A DNA stretch of 64,000 bases from Triatoma infestans. Taxonomy: Eukaryota > Arthropoda > Insecta > Hemiptera > Reduviidae. How positions within the stretch are numbered: position 1 is the stretch's first letter; each line of letters starts with the position of its first letter. The notes below the pieces were generated by a model that saw only the letters and a list, made by a program, of their open reading frames with translations, ran no database searches and was not told the origin of the DNA. Below, in pieces: positions 1 to 12,500 of this stretch. Both the position numbers and the translations under genes were made by a program. The stretch is from assembly GCA_011037195.1 (NCBI GenBank), contig JAAEAF010003335.1, positions 94,872-158,871 on the forward strand, in the 5' to 3' direction.

Positions 1-733
1 CATATCTATCACTGAAAAATGATGTAGTTTCCATACTGCTGATATCTTCAACAAGCTTCATATCAAGCATCTCTTCAGAATCAATACAACTATCACTTGA
101 ATTTGCACTATCTTTATGAGCATCGTTATTTGAACGATCTAAAGTAATTTGTTTGGCTACCATTTCCTTCATTCTATCATGCCAAGATTCGTCTTCCTTA
201 AACTTAGCCCAAGCTGTATTGATCTCATTGTCTATATCATCAGATGCTTGGTATGATGATTTACTTGTTATACTTTCTATTAATCTATACGTTTCTGGAT
301 CATTAGCTATATGAGTTGATCTCGCCGGAGTTGTTTCATTTTTAGGATTTATTATTTTATCAATGTTTGTTTCAGAAATTTCAGTTCCTGCAAGCGGCTT
401 ATTATTTTTAACAACATGTCTATCTATTTTTTTTACTTTTGGTACGTTCACGTTTTTACTTCGAAGTATATCAGAAGGTGTTGGCAAACGATAAATAATT
501 TTATTATCTTTTTTAAAAATATTGTTAGTTTGATTTATAATTGTCCTACCTTTATTTCCTGTATTTGACATTGATAATGTATCTAATCGAACATCTGGGA
601 CATATGGTGAAACTTTTAAACCTGGTAACTGATTATTTATGCTAGTATCGTTAAGTTTTAATTTCATTGTTTGCTTTTTCCTTAAATAACGTGGATATTT
701 AACGCTTTTAAATTCTGAATCATCCAAAGACAT
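1..733 (-). CDS. Open exon or gene start running off the window edge, unrecognised protein
   Basis: On the minus strand an ATG at 733 opens a frame with no stop to base 1 (244 codons and one extra base), so the gene continues outside the window. The product is hydrophilic and rich in N, S, K, D and T, with no membrane segment or recognisable domain. It begins MSLDDSEFKS and has an acidic, serine-rich stretch near residues 205-240. It lies just downstream of the last clear ZC2HC1 exon. It could be that gene's C-terminal exon, but the obvious acceptor (CTAG, 743-740 on the minus strand) brings an immediate stop in the incoming phase. Joining in frame needs the weak acceptor just before the C of codon AGC (AAAAG/C). 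The alternative is a separate gene starting at this ATG. Openness over 733 bases in about 68% AT DNA strongly suggests real coding. Confidence 0.7.
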   Translation of the reverse strand, partial: MSLDDSEFKSVKYPRYLRKKQTMKLKLNDTSINNQLPGLKVSPYVPDVRLDTLSMSNTGNKGRTIINQTNNIFKKDNKIIYRLPTPSDILRSKNVNVPKVKKIDRHVVKNNKPLAGTEISETNIDKIINPKNETTPARSTHIANDPETYRLIESITSKSSYQASDDIDNEINTAWAKFKEDESWHDRMKEMVAKQITLDRSNNDAHKDSANSSDSCIDSEEMLDMKLVEDISSMETTSFFSDRY

Positions 734-922
734 TTAGTTACCTAGGTGTTTGGAATTTTTTCAAAAAAATAAATAAATAATAATTATATACAAATATATC
801 CCCAATTTATCAAAATAAGAAAATTATCGTAAAAATTAACTAATTAATATACACATGATTAAAGTAATATTTATGGCATTTGCATATATTGTCAAATTTT
901 ATAAAAAAAAAAAGTAAGTTAC

Positions 923-2862
923 CTTTTCTCAGAAGAAGAATTTGATCTTATTTTTGGTGAAACTACAGTTTTCAGTGGCGTGGAAGTTGAATCAGTCTCA
1001 AGATTAATTTTTCTCATAGTCATTGGAGATTTTAAATTCACATTTGGAGTTTGATTTATTTTACTGCAAAATATAATATATTTATATATTTTTATTAGTC
1101 AACAATAATTAAAACAAAAAAAAAAGTAAGATAAAGACATATAATAAGACTAACCTCCGTTCTGTGGTCTGCCCTCTCACTGGACTTTTTGATATACTAA
1201 ACGTCTGCGATCTATTTACCTGTTCATTTATTTTTGGTTTTGTTGTATCAGCTAAAAATAACAAATAGTATTTCAATCGAAGATAGAATATGAAATAATA
1301 ATAAAAAAATTGATAATTTGATGCCACAGACGTTAACCCTGTTTGAAAAAAGTAATCACTCCTTATCAAAGCAAAGGAAAACTATCGACAACAAATTTAT
1401 ATGAAACATTTTGTAAAGCAGAATAAGACCCAATAATATATCTGACTTTATACCAGTATATCAGTATAACTTATGATAAATGATATATTCATATATAATC
1501 ATGTAATCTATAACCATATATATATGGTTATATATGATTATAATATATATACATATATATAATTATTCTGAGATTTTATATATATATATATGGGTTACAT
1601 ATATATCTCATGGGTTACATTCACACGATTTTCTTTATTGCCTTTTTTAACTTCCAGTGTTCAAAAATTCTTCAAAACATTGAGCTAGTCTGAATAATTA
1701 GGTAAATATAAATTGGTAGTTGTGATATTCTTGTGGGATATGTAACGTCAACGCCCCTTCCCTGGACATCAAAATAAAATTTTCAGGTAAAAATGTTTTT
1801 TTTGTAAAATTTTTTTTCATATTATGCTTGTGTCGGAACTGCTCGACCAATTCCCGAGATTGTCCAATAACATCCCATGTTTTCAGTTCTTCTCTAATTT
1901 TTGTTTCTCAGAAGTTGTTAAAATCACCCCCCATAGAAGTCGAGTTATGTCCGATATTACAATATAATACTATTTATCTTCTTAATTACTGAAACAACTG
2001 CAGAGAAAATTTAATATTGTACTTTGTACACATAAGCGAAGTTCTGTCATACACTGCCGCGGGAGCTGGGCCACCTATGCGGTCAGTGGACGAATACCCC
2101 TGGTGAATATACATATTCAAAACTTCTGACATATTCAAACTCCTGATAGGGCTCCTCAAAAACATAAACAACAAAAGACTTTGACTTTTATATCTACTGT
2201 TATTAAGACCAATTTGGTCACAGTGTATTGAAGTATGGGGATCGACTAGACGTACCAATTTCCAACGCATCATCCATCCCTTGCAGTAAAAAATCCTTAA
2301 TGCTCCATTTTTCGCATTAACCTCCCTATCCATAAAAACATGAATATGCTTCTGCCCTACAATACCAGGTAATCCCCTAAGGAGACTGAAGAGGAGATGG
2401 CCTCGTGATCTACTATGATACGATGAACATGATACGATAACAAACATACATACGATGAACGTGACAAACATGATACGATGAAATAATGTATCACGTTTCA
2501 TGATAAAGGAGGTCACCATCACTGGATGTCTTCTTCAATCTAGCATCTCGTCATTATATTAGCTTCCATTATATTTACTTGTTGTAACTATAGTTACAGT
2601 TCTATTGCTTAGAATCAGACAGACATAACTACACTTTTGTCGTTTTCGGGTTATTACTCTATACCCATAAGAAAAGTGGTACCTTTCTTAGGATCAAACA
2701 AACGTAAATGTTTCTAATTGTGTCGTGTAACAAGTTCTTCCAATTCATTTTTATTCTCTTGAATGGGAATGTTAGAAAAAACTTAAAATCAGCAATTTTG
2801 TAGTTCCGTCGATCTGATCGTAAGCAAGGAGAACTCTGATCGAGTTGTAAACTTCAATACTA

Positions 2863-2913
<51 letters not shown>

Positions 2914-5867
2914 TAGAAAAAAGAAAGTAAAAAATGATCCCATCTTTCAGCTGAAAAGATAAATAATTTTTCATACCTCAAAACTTTCTAAGTGATACTC
3001 TTAGAATTCTAATTCGAAATAATTATGGAATAGATTTGCAGAGTGATTTGGTAAACTACAATTAGTGCAAGCAGCAATTTTTACCTTTGGTAAGACTTGG
3101 ATCACGACTACGACGGCCTCCAGGCTGGTATTTATCTCTGGTTAAGACTTTATTTGGTAGTGGAGCTCGGTACTGCAAAAATTGAAATAATCCATACTAT
3201 AAGAATTCACTAGATTAAAATATTTCATAGAACAGTGATTGAAAAGTAGGAACAACTTAGAACATCATTTATTTCTATCACAGCTCTAAAGGTAGGAAGC
3301 ATCTGCATTATTTTTTCAAGTCGTCTAATAAATTAGCGGATGAAATTTCTTGTCTCTTAATCTGAGAACTGGAAGTGGATAATTATATCAAAAATGGTTA
3401 TGGATTATGGAATGATTAAAAGAAATGGAATAGCAGGACACTTTATTCTTTGATTTAAATTACTTTAGTAACACTACATGGAGTTCATGGCAAGAATTTA
3501 ATGTGTATCTCTGTAGTTTCTGTCACATACTTCACAGATTGATTGCGTAATGGAGATTATATTATATATGCCAATATGTATGAAACAATGAAAAACTACA
3601 TGATTTTTGTATACTAAATGTACACAACATAGCCTCCCTCATACTATCATTCGTTGTCATTTGTGACAGAAACTTTGAAATGAAAGTCACAGTTTTTACA
3701 TTCAATACACAAATGGTGAGACACAAGATTGTAAAGTAAACTCTAAGTTAATATAGAAGGTTAGACGAAAATGCGAAACCGATATGAACCCAAAAATTCT
3801 GGGCAAATATCTCATTATTATCAGTTATTGCGGACCCATTCACATATTAAACATACTCATGCAGGTATATCTAAATAATATGTTAGTTAACACCTGCTAA
3901 TGCAATTATACAGAGAATATTTAGTGAAAAAAAAACATTATGCAGTCAATAACCTTATTTTAACCATTTCTAATGTTCAACTTAACTTTATCTATCGGTT
4001 ACATAACAAAAACTTAAAAAAGAATATTAAAAAAATAAAATTATACTCACTCCAGTCCTAACTTGTAATCTTTCTCTGGCTTCAATGTTTATATTGGTAT
4101 TTTTGAATTTGAGCTGTTGTCCTTTACACCATTCCACATGTCTTCCATAAGCTTTAGGGCCAAAAAATCTTTCACAAAATGGGCATTTCTGATGATCGGA
4201 AGGTTTACCTGTAATCGCTACACTTGGGGTATTTGAGGTCTTTTTTGTCGGTTGCACTGTCTTGACCAAATCTGCTTGTTTTTCCTTCCATTTGGCTGGA
4301 CTGGTTTTCGTTTTAACTGCCTCATCTTTTTTCTTATTTTTTATTATTGGTGTTAAGTTGGCATAGACTTCAAGTTCAGTACCTTGCAATCTTTGTTTGG
4401 AAGAATCAAAAGTTTTACGCTTTTTCATTAAAGTTTTTTCACATACTTTAGTGTGTTTGGCAAGTACCTCTGGTAGAAATGTACGACCACAGGAGCCACA
4501 TGCGAATAGTATCGGTTCTTTTTCCGCAGCCTCTGTGACAATTTAAAAATATAGCTATTAACGTATGTAAAAACATAGAAATACTACTTCAGTATAAGTG
4601 GTTAAAATAGGATTTAAGTAGTTGAACGCATACAGAAAGAAACATTTTGACAAAGTGCCAAGCTCTTCTTTGTTAATAAAAGGTAGTAAAAAAAATAAAC
4701 AGAACTCGTAACGAAGTAAAAATAATCTCCATTATGCTGGAATTAACCGAAATGAAATGTTCCTAAGCATTTGAAAAATAATAATAAAATAAACCTTTTT
4801 TTAATTTAATTTTTTTACTCTTTTTCGTTGTTTTGACAGAGGTCATCACTTTCAATATAGTTTGATGTTCGTTGTAACATTAAATCATATTAAACAAGCA
4901 AATAAGAGATCATTAAAGAATTAATCCTGATTTTTTTTTTAATGGAATAAATAGAAATTTTGTTTGTTTACTCCTATTTTGGCACTATTTTCCAAAAGTA
5001 AAATCCAACTAAAAAACTGAACACTAGAAAATCAAAAACTTATAGAACATTTTTCGCATTATATTCTTAATTTTTCGTTAATTAAACTACAACTTCATAT
5101 TTCTAAAAAAATAAAAAAAAAAAATAAGCTAACAATTAAAATAAATAACCAAGACATATGATCCATTTCTTTTATAGTCTCTTATGGTAAACACATGTAT
5201 ACTAGACCCGTTAAAAGTTTTATAGTTATAAAAGAGAACTGAAGCTTTTTTTAAGTGCAAATTTTAGAAATTCTTGCGACATTTTATCGTTATTTAAACC
5301 CATAGTGGAATCTAGTTTAAGTAACTGTTTACATTGGAAACTCCCAAGCAACTAAATTGTTTTAAAGGTAAAATAAACGGTTACACATTAAAATATGGAG
5401 CGAAAGAAATATAATATACTGAAATGTTGTTTCCGTAACGAATTTTAAAAAAATTACCGGAATATTCATGATCAAATGATGTGTGGTTGGAGAAAACTTG
5501 ATTATTGACCCAGCTTTGAATGTAAAGCAAATAAATAATACTGAATGCAAAAAAATAGAAAATAAATGGTAATTTTAGCAATTTAAATCAAGAGGTAAAT
5601 CTTTTCATTGTTAAAAAAAATTAAAACAATACAAAACTTGAAAACGATTTATGACGAAGTAAGCCAAGGCTATAACCAAAAACGAAAACACCTGTTATAT
5701 GAAACTTAATTGTATAACAAACACAATATAAATTCAATTTCAATTTATTTTCTTAAAATACTTGAAAATGAATACATCATAAAATAATTCTATTTTTCTA
5801 TAATCTTTTTTTAAGTAAAAGTAAACAATTTTAGAAAAAGCATACACTTACCAGTTAGTTCGGCCAT
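923..5867 (-). CDS. ZC2HC1: ZC2HC1-type zinc finger C2HC domain protein (5 exons)
   Basis: Exons on the minus strand are 5852-5867 (ATG at 5867), 4051-4532, 3085-3172, 1155-1251 and 923-1063. All introns are GT..AG and the phases fit, giving about 274 codons before the open 3' question. The protein starts MAELTEAAEKEPILFACGSC. Finger 1 is C-G-S-C-G-R-T-F-L-P, then K-H and a final C (about residues 17-37). It is followed by the family signature KKRKTFDSSKQR. Finger 2 is C-P-F-C-E-R-F-F-G-P, then R-H and C (about residues 121-141). After that comes a low-complexity S/T/K/P tail through exons 3-5. The paired C2HC fingers with KKRKTFDSS between them identify the ZC2HC1 family; the molecular role is poorly known (zinc binding predicted). 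Which paralogue (A, B or C) cannot be told. The 3' end is unsettled: reading past exon 5, or splicing to CTAG/G, gives AGG TAA (stop), unless a weak acceptor joins the ORF at 733. Confidence 0.88.
1252..3084 (-). other. Intron 3 of the ZC2HC1 gene
   Basis: An AT-rich intron containing an AT dinucleotide tract near 1510-1595, a degenerate ATGATACGATGAAC repeat near 2415-2490 and a TAA microsatellite. A 178-codon minus-strand ORF (1986-2522) lies inside but shows no recognisable family. Confidence 0.7.
2861..2912. repeat. (TAA)n microsatellite
   Basis: About 17 TAA/AAT units with one interruption (AGT), inside an intron of the ZC2HC1 gene. It creates isoleucine or leucine runs in chance ORFs on the minus strand. 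Confidence 0.97.
3173..4050 (-). other. Intron 2 of the ZC2HC1 gene, no other feature seen
   Basis: AT-rich sequence bounded by GTGAGT (4050) and TTTTGCAG (ending at 3173). No repeat family seen elsewhere in the window is obvious here. Confidence 0.7.
4533..5851 (-). other. Intron 1 of the ZC2HC1 gene, no other feature seen
   Basis: AT-rich intron with donor GTAAGTG at 5851 and acceptor TGTCACAG at 4533. The short ORFs in 5362-5581 are compositional and lack family signals. Confidence 0.7.
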
Positions 5868-5935
5868 TCTGGTTGCTGGGGGCAACTGACTTCTGCCCAC
5901 GTTTTTTTGTTTGCACTTCCATATCAATAAATTTC
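5868..5935 (-). promoter_or_regulatory. 5' UTR of the ZC2HC1 gene with an overlapping upstream ATG
   Basis: An upstream ATG at 5922-5920 opens a different frame from the main start at 5867. It reads MEVQTKKRGQK and on through the main ATG, and meets TGA formed across the first splice junction (AACTG/A). Such an overlapping uORF would be expected to dampen translation of the main frame. The main ATG (AGAATGG) was chosen because only its frame continues into the zinc-finger exon. Confidence 0.5.
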
Positions 5936-6509
5936 TTAATTTCTTATAACTAATCATATTTTTTTAAAAATTGATAATCAACTTAATGGTTTTAAAATAT
6001 TAAATTAATTTTTCTACCTATAAACTATTTAAAATTAAGTAACAAAAATATAATTATATATTCAATAAATAGAAAAGTGAATATAATTAGAAATAATAAT
6101 TAAAAAAATAACTAATATTAGTTTTGTAAGATAGGAAGACACTACTAAGGGCAAACTGTTGAAAGATTTTTAGTCCTTACAAACTCATTTATGGAGTCGG
6201 TTATATTTTTAGAGGTAAATGTATATATAAAAAATAAAATAGGGGCCTTCTTTAGTTGCAGAGACGGTCCGCCTGGAGCGCTGGAGCATGGCAGGTGTGA
6301 TGGAGCCAAGTCAGGTGTAAATTCAACTGGCCGAAAGAGATTCATTCTCCATCGGCTGCTGCGGTGGAGAACTTCTTAATTTTTATGGAGACTTGTGTTC
6401 TTGACGGTTCGTGTTTCTTTTAGACGTGACTTTTACACCTGAAGTTTTTCAAAAAAAGGTTTTTCGGTTCTGAATTAATGTTTAAGTAATATTTTAAATC
6501 AAAAACAAA
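5936..6509. promoter_or_regulatory. Head-to-head intergenic region, probable bidirectional promoter
   Basis: About 570 bp separates the 5' end of the minus-strand ZC2HC1 gene from the first coding exon of the plus-strand Orange-domain gene. It is very AT-rich except for a GC-richer block at 6255-6370. That block holds a possible alternative first exon: ATG at 6288 reading MAGVMEPSQ, donor CAG/GTGTAA at 6314, phase 0. It could splice to the 6693 acceptor just as the annotated first exon does. Assignment as a shared promoter rests on geometry alone. Confidence 0.4.
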
Positions 6510-9500
6510 ATGCAGGAAAGGATTACTCCGTGTTTAATTGATGACAGCAATATTTCTGAAGCTGAAGTACGATTCTTTTGTCCATTTTTCTCCTTTAATT
6601 AATACATTTATTGAATTTCATTTAAATATCTTATTATTGTTTTTATAGTTGATACAAAAACAAAAATTATATACCCAAATTTCTCTTCTTAGGCAACCTT
6701 AGAAGACAACATGGATGTGCTGATACCGACTGATGTTGAAGGTAAATAATAAACGAAATAAATTCTTTTCATTAATTCATAATGATATAATCATAAACTT
6801 TTTAGCTAAAATTAACTTATAAAAAGGTAAATCTACCTGATTTCTTTTCTGAGAAGCAGATGGTATTCACGGCTGATAAGATAGCCCTCAAAAAGACACC
6901 TGCACTCTTCATTTTCTTATACAACTTTTTGCGCTACTCTGTAACAGACAATTTATTTCGTTCTTAATAGATAAGTTTTCGTTCTTTTCGAAAAAAGATA
7001 AAAATCATTTTCTAATAAAATAAAACTGCCCAAAATCCTTTTAATGAATTCGTGTAAAATTCTGTTACATTATTCTTCATTTACCCTACGTTGTTAATGC
7101 TGAATAATTTTTTTTGTCTCCACTTTTACGCGATTTCTCGATTTTATTTAAAATTCGTGTATTGTCAATATAAATGCCTATCCTATTAATGAAGCATTTT
7201 TCTAGGATAATTAAGAGGGGGAATTCTGGGAAGCAGTTTTCTCCTAGAGTACCACTGCAATACAATGTATGGTTCTATCAAACCTACATAATATGAAGGT
7301 ATAATAAATCTATTGCTAGAATTACTCCTTTGAAGAATATTGGTTAACCGGATGTACGACTTTACTTAATTTAGACTTTTGAAATTTTCTCATAAATGGT
7401 TACAACGATTTTCTTAAACTTGGAATGCTATTTGCACAGGTATAAACGTTTCACTTTTATATGAAACTTTTTTCCGACAAAAATTATTTTAGGGTATTAT
7501 GGAGGAATCTGCGGATGAAAAAAATAGTGTAGGTTTGTTCTATGTTGTGGCGCTCTCTTGTGGTCCCAATGTCATCCATCCATCACTTCAACTAATACCT
7601 GCCTTGGGTAAAAAATATTATAAATATTTTTTTTTTACCCCCGCCACCTCTGTATTTATGTTAGGGCTAAGTAAAAATATCCAAGTTTAATTAAAATTTG
7701 TCTTCAAGCCAGCATTTTGGAGATATCATCAGAGACATTTTCCGTGGTAGCCTGCTTCATTTTGTGGTCATCGACCGTTTTCGGGCGTTCGCCCATCTTC
7801 AGGATGCGTTTTTCAGACAGTGTGACAACACAGACTTGCACAGAGCAAATTCAGTTTACACACATGAATTTTTGAAACTTTAGGGATAGTGGCTTGTATA
7901 TGTTTTTTATATATTGTTTTACATTTTTATTTAAAACTGTCATGAGCAAAATAAGGTAAAGTGCCGAATGCTCATCAACGTCAAGTTAAGGTTTTGCTGT
8001 TAATTGATGGTATCTTGTAATAATTTCATTATTTCTACTTTCTCTTTCTGCTCGTAAGAGGAAGTACTGCGATCGTGTCAAATTTTCCAATTTGAGTTTT
8101 CACCGGAAATACATTTTATAAGGTTTAAAGGCCTCATCAAAATCCTTTAAAATCAATTTTTACGGAAAAACGTATTAACTAATGTGAGAGTTTGAAATAA
8201 ATGTGCAGTTAGCATTCAAGTTTCAAAAAAAATTATTGGAACCTTTTTATTTTTATAAAATGCCCAAAACAAGTAAAAATTGTGTAAAGTCGTATATTGA
8301 TGGTGGATTTTGGAGGAAACTTTCTGTTTAGATTCCATGGTGGTACTAACACGGAATATTAGGTTCAAGCTTCCTGCAATTTTTGCTTTCTCTTAACGTA
8401 GTAAGAGGATGTATTCTGAATGAAGGGATTAGCTCAGTGGTAGCACGCTGGACTAGCAGCGCGGAGGTCCCGGGTTCGAATCCAGCATGCTGCCCTTAGA
8501 TTTTCTCTTCCTAGGACCCTCTACAAGCTCACTGACAGATGATGGGCAGTGTTTTCTGTAGCTAAAAGCACTGCTCGGAGGGCGGCATTGCACTGAGAAG
8601 GCTCCGGGGGGCATAATAGATCTTTCAGGTCGGGCTGCAATAATCCCCTATAACAATCTAAGCAGGATGTATTTGCGATCGCGTAAAATTTTCAAATTTG
8701 AGTTTTCACCGGAAATATACGTTTTGAGGTCCCCTGAGTAAGAAAAAAAGAAGTTTTTTTAGAGAAGAATGGGCTGTACATAATACGTATGTATATATGT
8801 GAACAAAAACGAAAAGTCGCAGGAAGTTCAAACTTGGTATTCCGTTTAGGTGTCACTACCGTGTCTGTTACTAAGTTTTTGGTAAAAAAAAAAATATCCA
8901 TCAACCGTAAATGCGATTTTTCTGAATGATTTCTAACACATTTATGCGATTTTTCTGAAAATGGCTCCAACAATTTTCTTCAGATTTCATATACTATCTT
9001 TACACATAAATGCCCATCACTTTTATTTGAAACATTTCTGGAGGAAAATTGATTTTTGGGAGTTTTCTAGGGGAATAGCAATTTAAGCTTCCCTTTAATA
9101 TCACTTCAGTAAAATCTAGAGTTATACCCTACACTTATACTGTAGAATTATTTGTAGAATTCTAAATTCATAGAAAATCTGTTAACTAGAAAGTGAAATA
9201 GTACAGAATAGATTTTTGAGTTTCTGGAATTTACTCAAACATGGTTTTAGGGATTTTCTTTTAACTTGGAATACTAACTGTACACATACAATAACCTATC
9301 GCTTTTATTTGTAACACTATTCCGGAAAAATGCATATAATGTGTTGAGGGGGCTCCATGTCAGTTATGTTGAAATGTAATTGGTTAGGTCAGAGTTGGGC
9401 CATGTAGCTGTATATATCTATAATCCCTACTACACCTATGGCCAGCCAAACTAAACCTTTGTAAACATTGCATTGCATTGTCCATTTAATTGCAGTAAGA

Positions 9501-12500
9501 AAAGGTCGTCTGAGTGTTCCATAAAAGAATTTCTATTCGAAAAAATTGATTTTAGTTAGTTCTAAGGAATCTGGGACTTTAGATTTCGTTATTTGTTTAA
9601 TATTACTGTTGCTCCCTTCTGGACTACAATGTGATCATTCTACTACCTACCCGGGGTAGATACTTGTCCTCCATACTATTATTCTATATCTATCAGGGCA
9701 AATGAGTAAAATTTGGAGCGTAAAGAAAATTAGTCATTTTATAAATGATTGTGTCTATTAACAGCAGTAAGAGACAGTCATGTGAGTGTTTCACACCCAC
9801 ACACACACACACAGCTTATATGCCTTCGGTGAAAATTCAATTTTGAAAAATTGACCGGATGGGGAGTACTTCGTCTTACACCATTCAGAGAAAGTAATAA
9901 GATTATTTTCTGAAGATATTAAGCCAGCCGCCAGATGTGTAGTATACCGGCAGGTGAAGAACGAAACGTAGTTCTGGCAAATGTACCAGAAGTAGGGATA
10001 TTTACATGGTTAATAACTTGGATACTCCCCTCTAAAAGATGTTGACAAAAGTCTCTTGAATCTATCTGCCTAAAAGTGATTTTATTTTTTATCTAAGGAC
10101 TTAAGTATTTGCACAAATATTCAGGGAATTTCCGCTACAAGTTAAATTACATGAGCTTATCGTGTGGGACAGATGTTAGTTAATTGAAACACTGGATTGC
10201 CTTTTTAATATTAGACTAGCTGTTTGAATCTTGTTGATATGTGATAATACGTTAAAAATAATCTGGTAAGAAAAACTTACTCGACTTGCTCTTACTGTTT
10301 ATACCAGATTTTCATTATTTCTATAATTGTATCTCTAAAACATTGAAAAAACTGACAAATATTCTTTAAATTAAAAATTATTACCTAGTTGCCCTAATAT
10401 GAGTATAGAAGTGATGGGGTTAGAGTACAGATTGGAGGTTTTGGCTGCCCCTTTTGGAAGATAGAAATTTTAAGTGTTTAGACTATAATCCTAAAGATAG
10501 CGCCGAAACATTGCATAAACTCAAATTTATCGTTTGAAATATCTTAGATACCGCAGAAAACGCTTAAAAGCAATTTTTACGCAAAACTGTTTGAAATAAA
10601 AGTGATAGGAAAATCAATGCAGTCGTTTTCAATTCCAAAAAAACTCAAAAACCTATTCTGTAAAATCGCCCTATAGTTTAACCGATTTTCTACAAATTCT
10701 GATTACTATCAATATGCTTTTACAGTAATTCAATATTATATAGGTGACACAACCATACATAATACTGAAGTAATACGCATTTATGTGTGTACGAAGTTTA
10801 ATGAGAATCGTTGAAGCTGTTTTCAAGAAAATCGGAAAAAAACTGAAATCCTTTGTTCAGATGTCAGATACAGTGGTAGTTCCTAAACGTAATGTCACAC
10901 CTTAAACGCAGTTTTTCGTTTTTGAAATATTTTCTACACACAGAATCGCTAGAAATAATTATTTCATATTCATGGGATCTGATGTAACCTTATTTTCGAA
11001 AATTTGACACGACCCTAATAACTTACTTTTACTAGGAAAGGGAGTAAGAGAAAGTAAAAATAATCTGGTTCAGATAAACTAATACGACTTTTTCCAATTG
11101 CATTTAATAAATTATAAATTTGAAATTTTACTCATTTGTCCTAACATAAAGTTACCTACCCTGGCGGCAAGTTGTACTTGAAGTGATTACATTGTAATCT
11201 AAAAGAAAGTAACATTGAACAAACACATGTATGTGATAACCTATGCTATTTAAGTCACAGATTCTTCAACAAAAACCACATAAAATTAAATTTACCTTAA
11301 AGAATGTTTAAAATAATAGTGATACGTTAATATCTATCCAGTTAAAGAAAATCGTTACATCCATTTTCGAGACACATGTAATCATCTGTTTCCGGTATTT
11401 ACTTAATTTTAAAGGTTTGACTTATAAGAATATTTACTTTATTAGCATTATTAATAAGAAAAAGTAAATAATAAATAATTGAAAATAAAATGTAATGTAC
11501 TTATAAATAAAAGTCACATAAATTAATTTACATAGAAATAAACTTTTATTAAACGAAGTAATTAAAACGAAAAGAGTTTTTATTGGACACTATTTAAAAA
11601 AATAAATAAATAAAACAAATTAAATACTATTTTTTAATTATACGAAAGAGATAAGAAAATTCTATTTTCCTTTTGTTTTAAATTATGAATATAATAATGA
11701 AAAGGCTTAACATTTTCACCACTAGAGAGGGTTATTTTATTTTTTAATTTATGTTTTAATTATGAATGAAGAAGAGATATGAGAAGCCCCCTCCCGCTCT
11801 TTTTACACTTTTTAATTAAAATATTACAAGGGTGTGAATATTTAATTGGTAGGGATAATCTAAAATGATATATCTAGCAATTTATCACCATTACAATGTG
11901 AATTTATCATACTAATCACTTTGCTATCATTCTGTAGCACCATAACACGCTGTATTTTAATTTAAAGTTACAAAGTTAGTACTCTAGTTTTAATTGGATA
12001 TTAAAGTTTTACTAAAACAAGTAAAACCCTTTTTTTTTTGTTTTTTTTACTTTCTCTCATTTTGCAATCGTGTCAGATTTTCAAAATTGTATCTTCACAC
12101 CGGAAATATATATGTTTTCAAGTCTCTTGGTTCTGAAACAAAATGGTTTTAGAAATGGGCTTGTGTGTGAACGGTATAATTTCAAATTTAATAGTTTCAA
12201 GACTATAGGTTATGTATGTGTGCGTTAACAGAATGATATATCAATAACAAAAAGTTTTTAGGAACCTCAAACTTGGTATCCCGTTTAGTACTACCACCGC
12301 AACAGATAAGAATATTTCTGGCAACAATCCATCAACCGGAAGTACCACTTTACTGAAAGATTTTTTCCACTTTTTCGTAATTTTCTCGAAAACGGCTCCC
12401 ACGATTTTCTTTCGTAAACTATCTACTTCGTTCTAAGTCTGAGTATGAAACACAGTGGTTCTAGAAATTGGCTATGTGGTGAAGAGTATAGCTTCAAGTT

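Noticed and set aside
1986..2522. 178-codon minus-strand ORF in an intron of the ZC2HC1 gene
   Set aside because: No recognisable motif and no splice or start context. It lies wholly inside an intron and may be chance or unrecognised mobile debris, so it is not called as a gene.
7698..7883. Repeated short frames reading RDIFRGSLLHFVVIDRFRAF in the hammerhead arms
   Set aside because: The frame recurs only because the arm sequence recurs; conservation follows RNA motif bases, not codons.
8416..8490. Possible tRNA gene from the A and B boxes
   Set aside because: The acceptor stem does not pair, the anticodon loop is irregular, and the sequence continues into the SINE body with TSDs. It is a tRNA-derived SINE head, not a tRNA gene.
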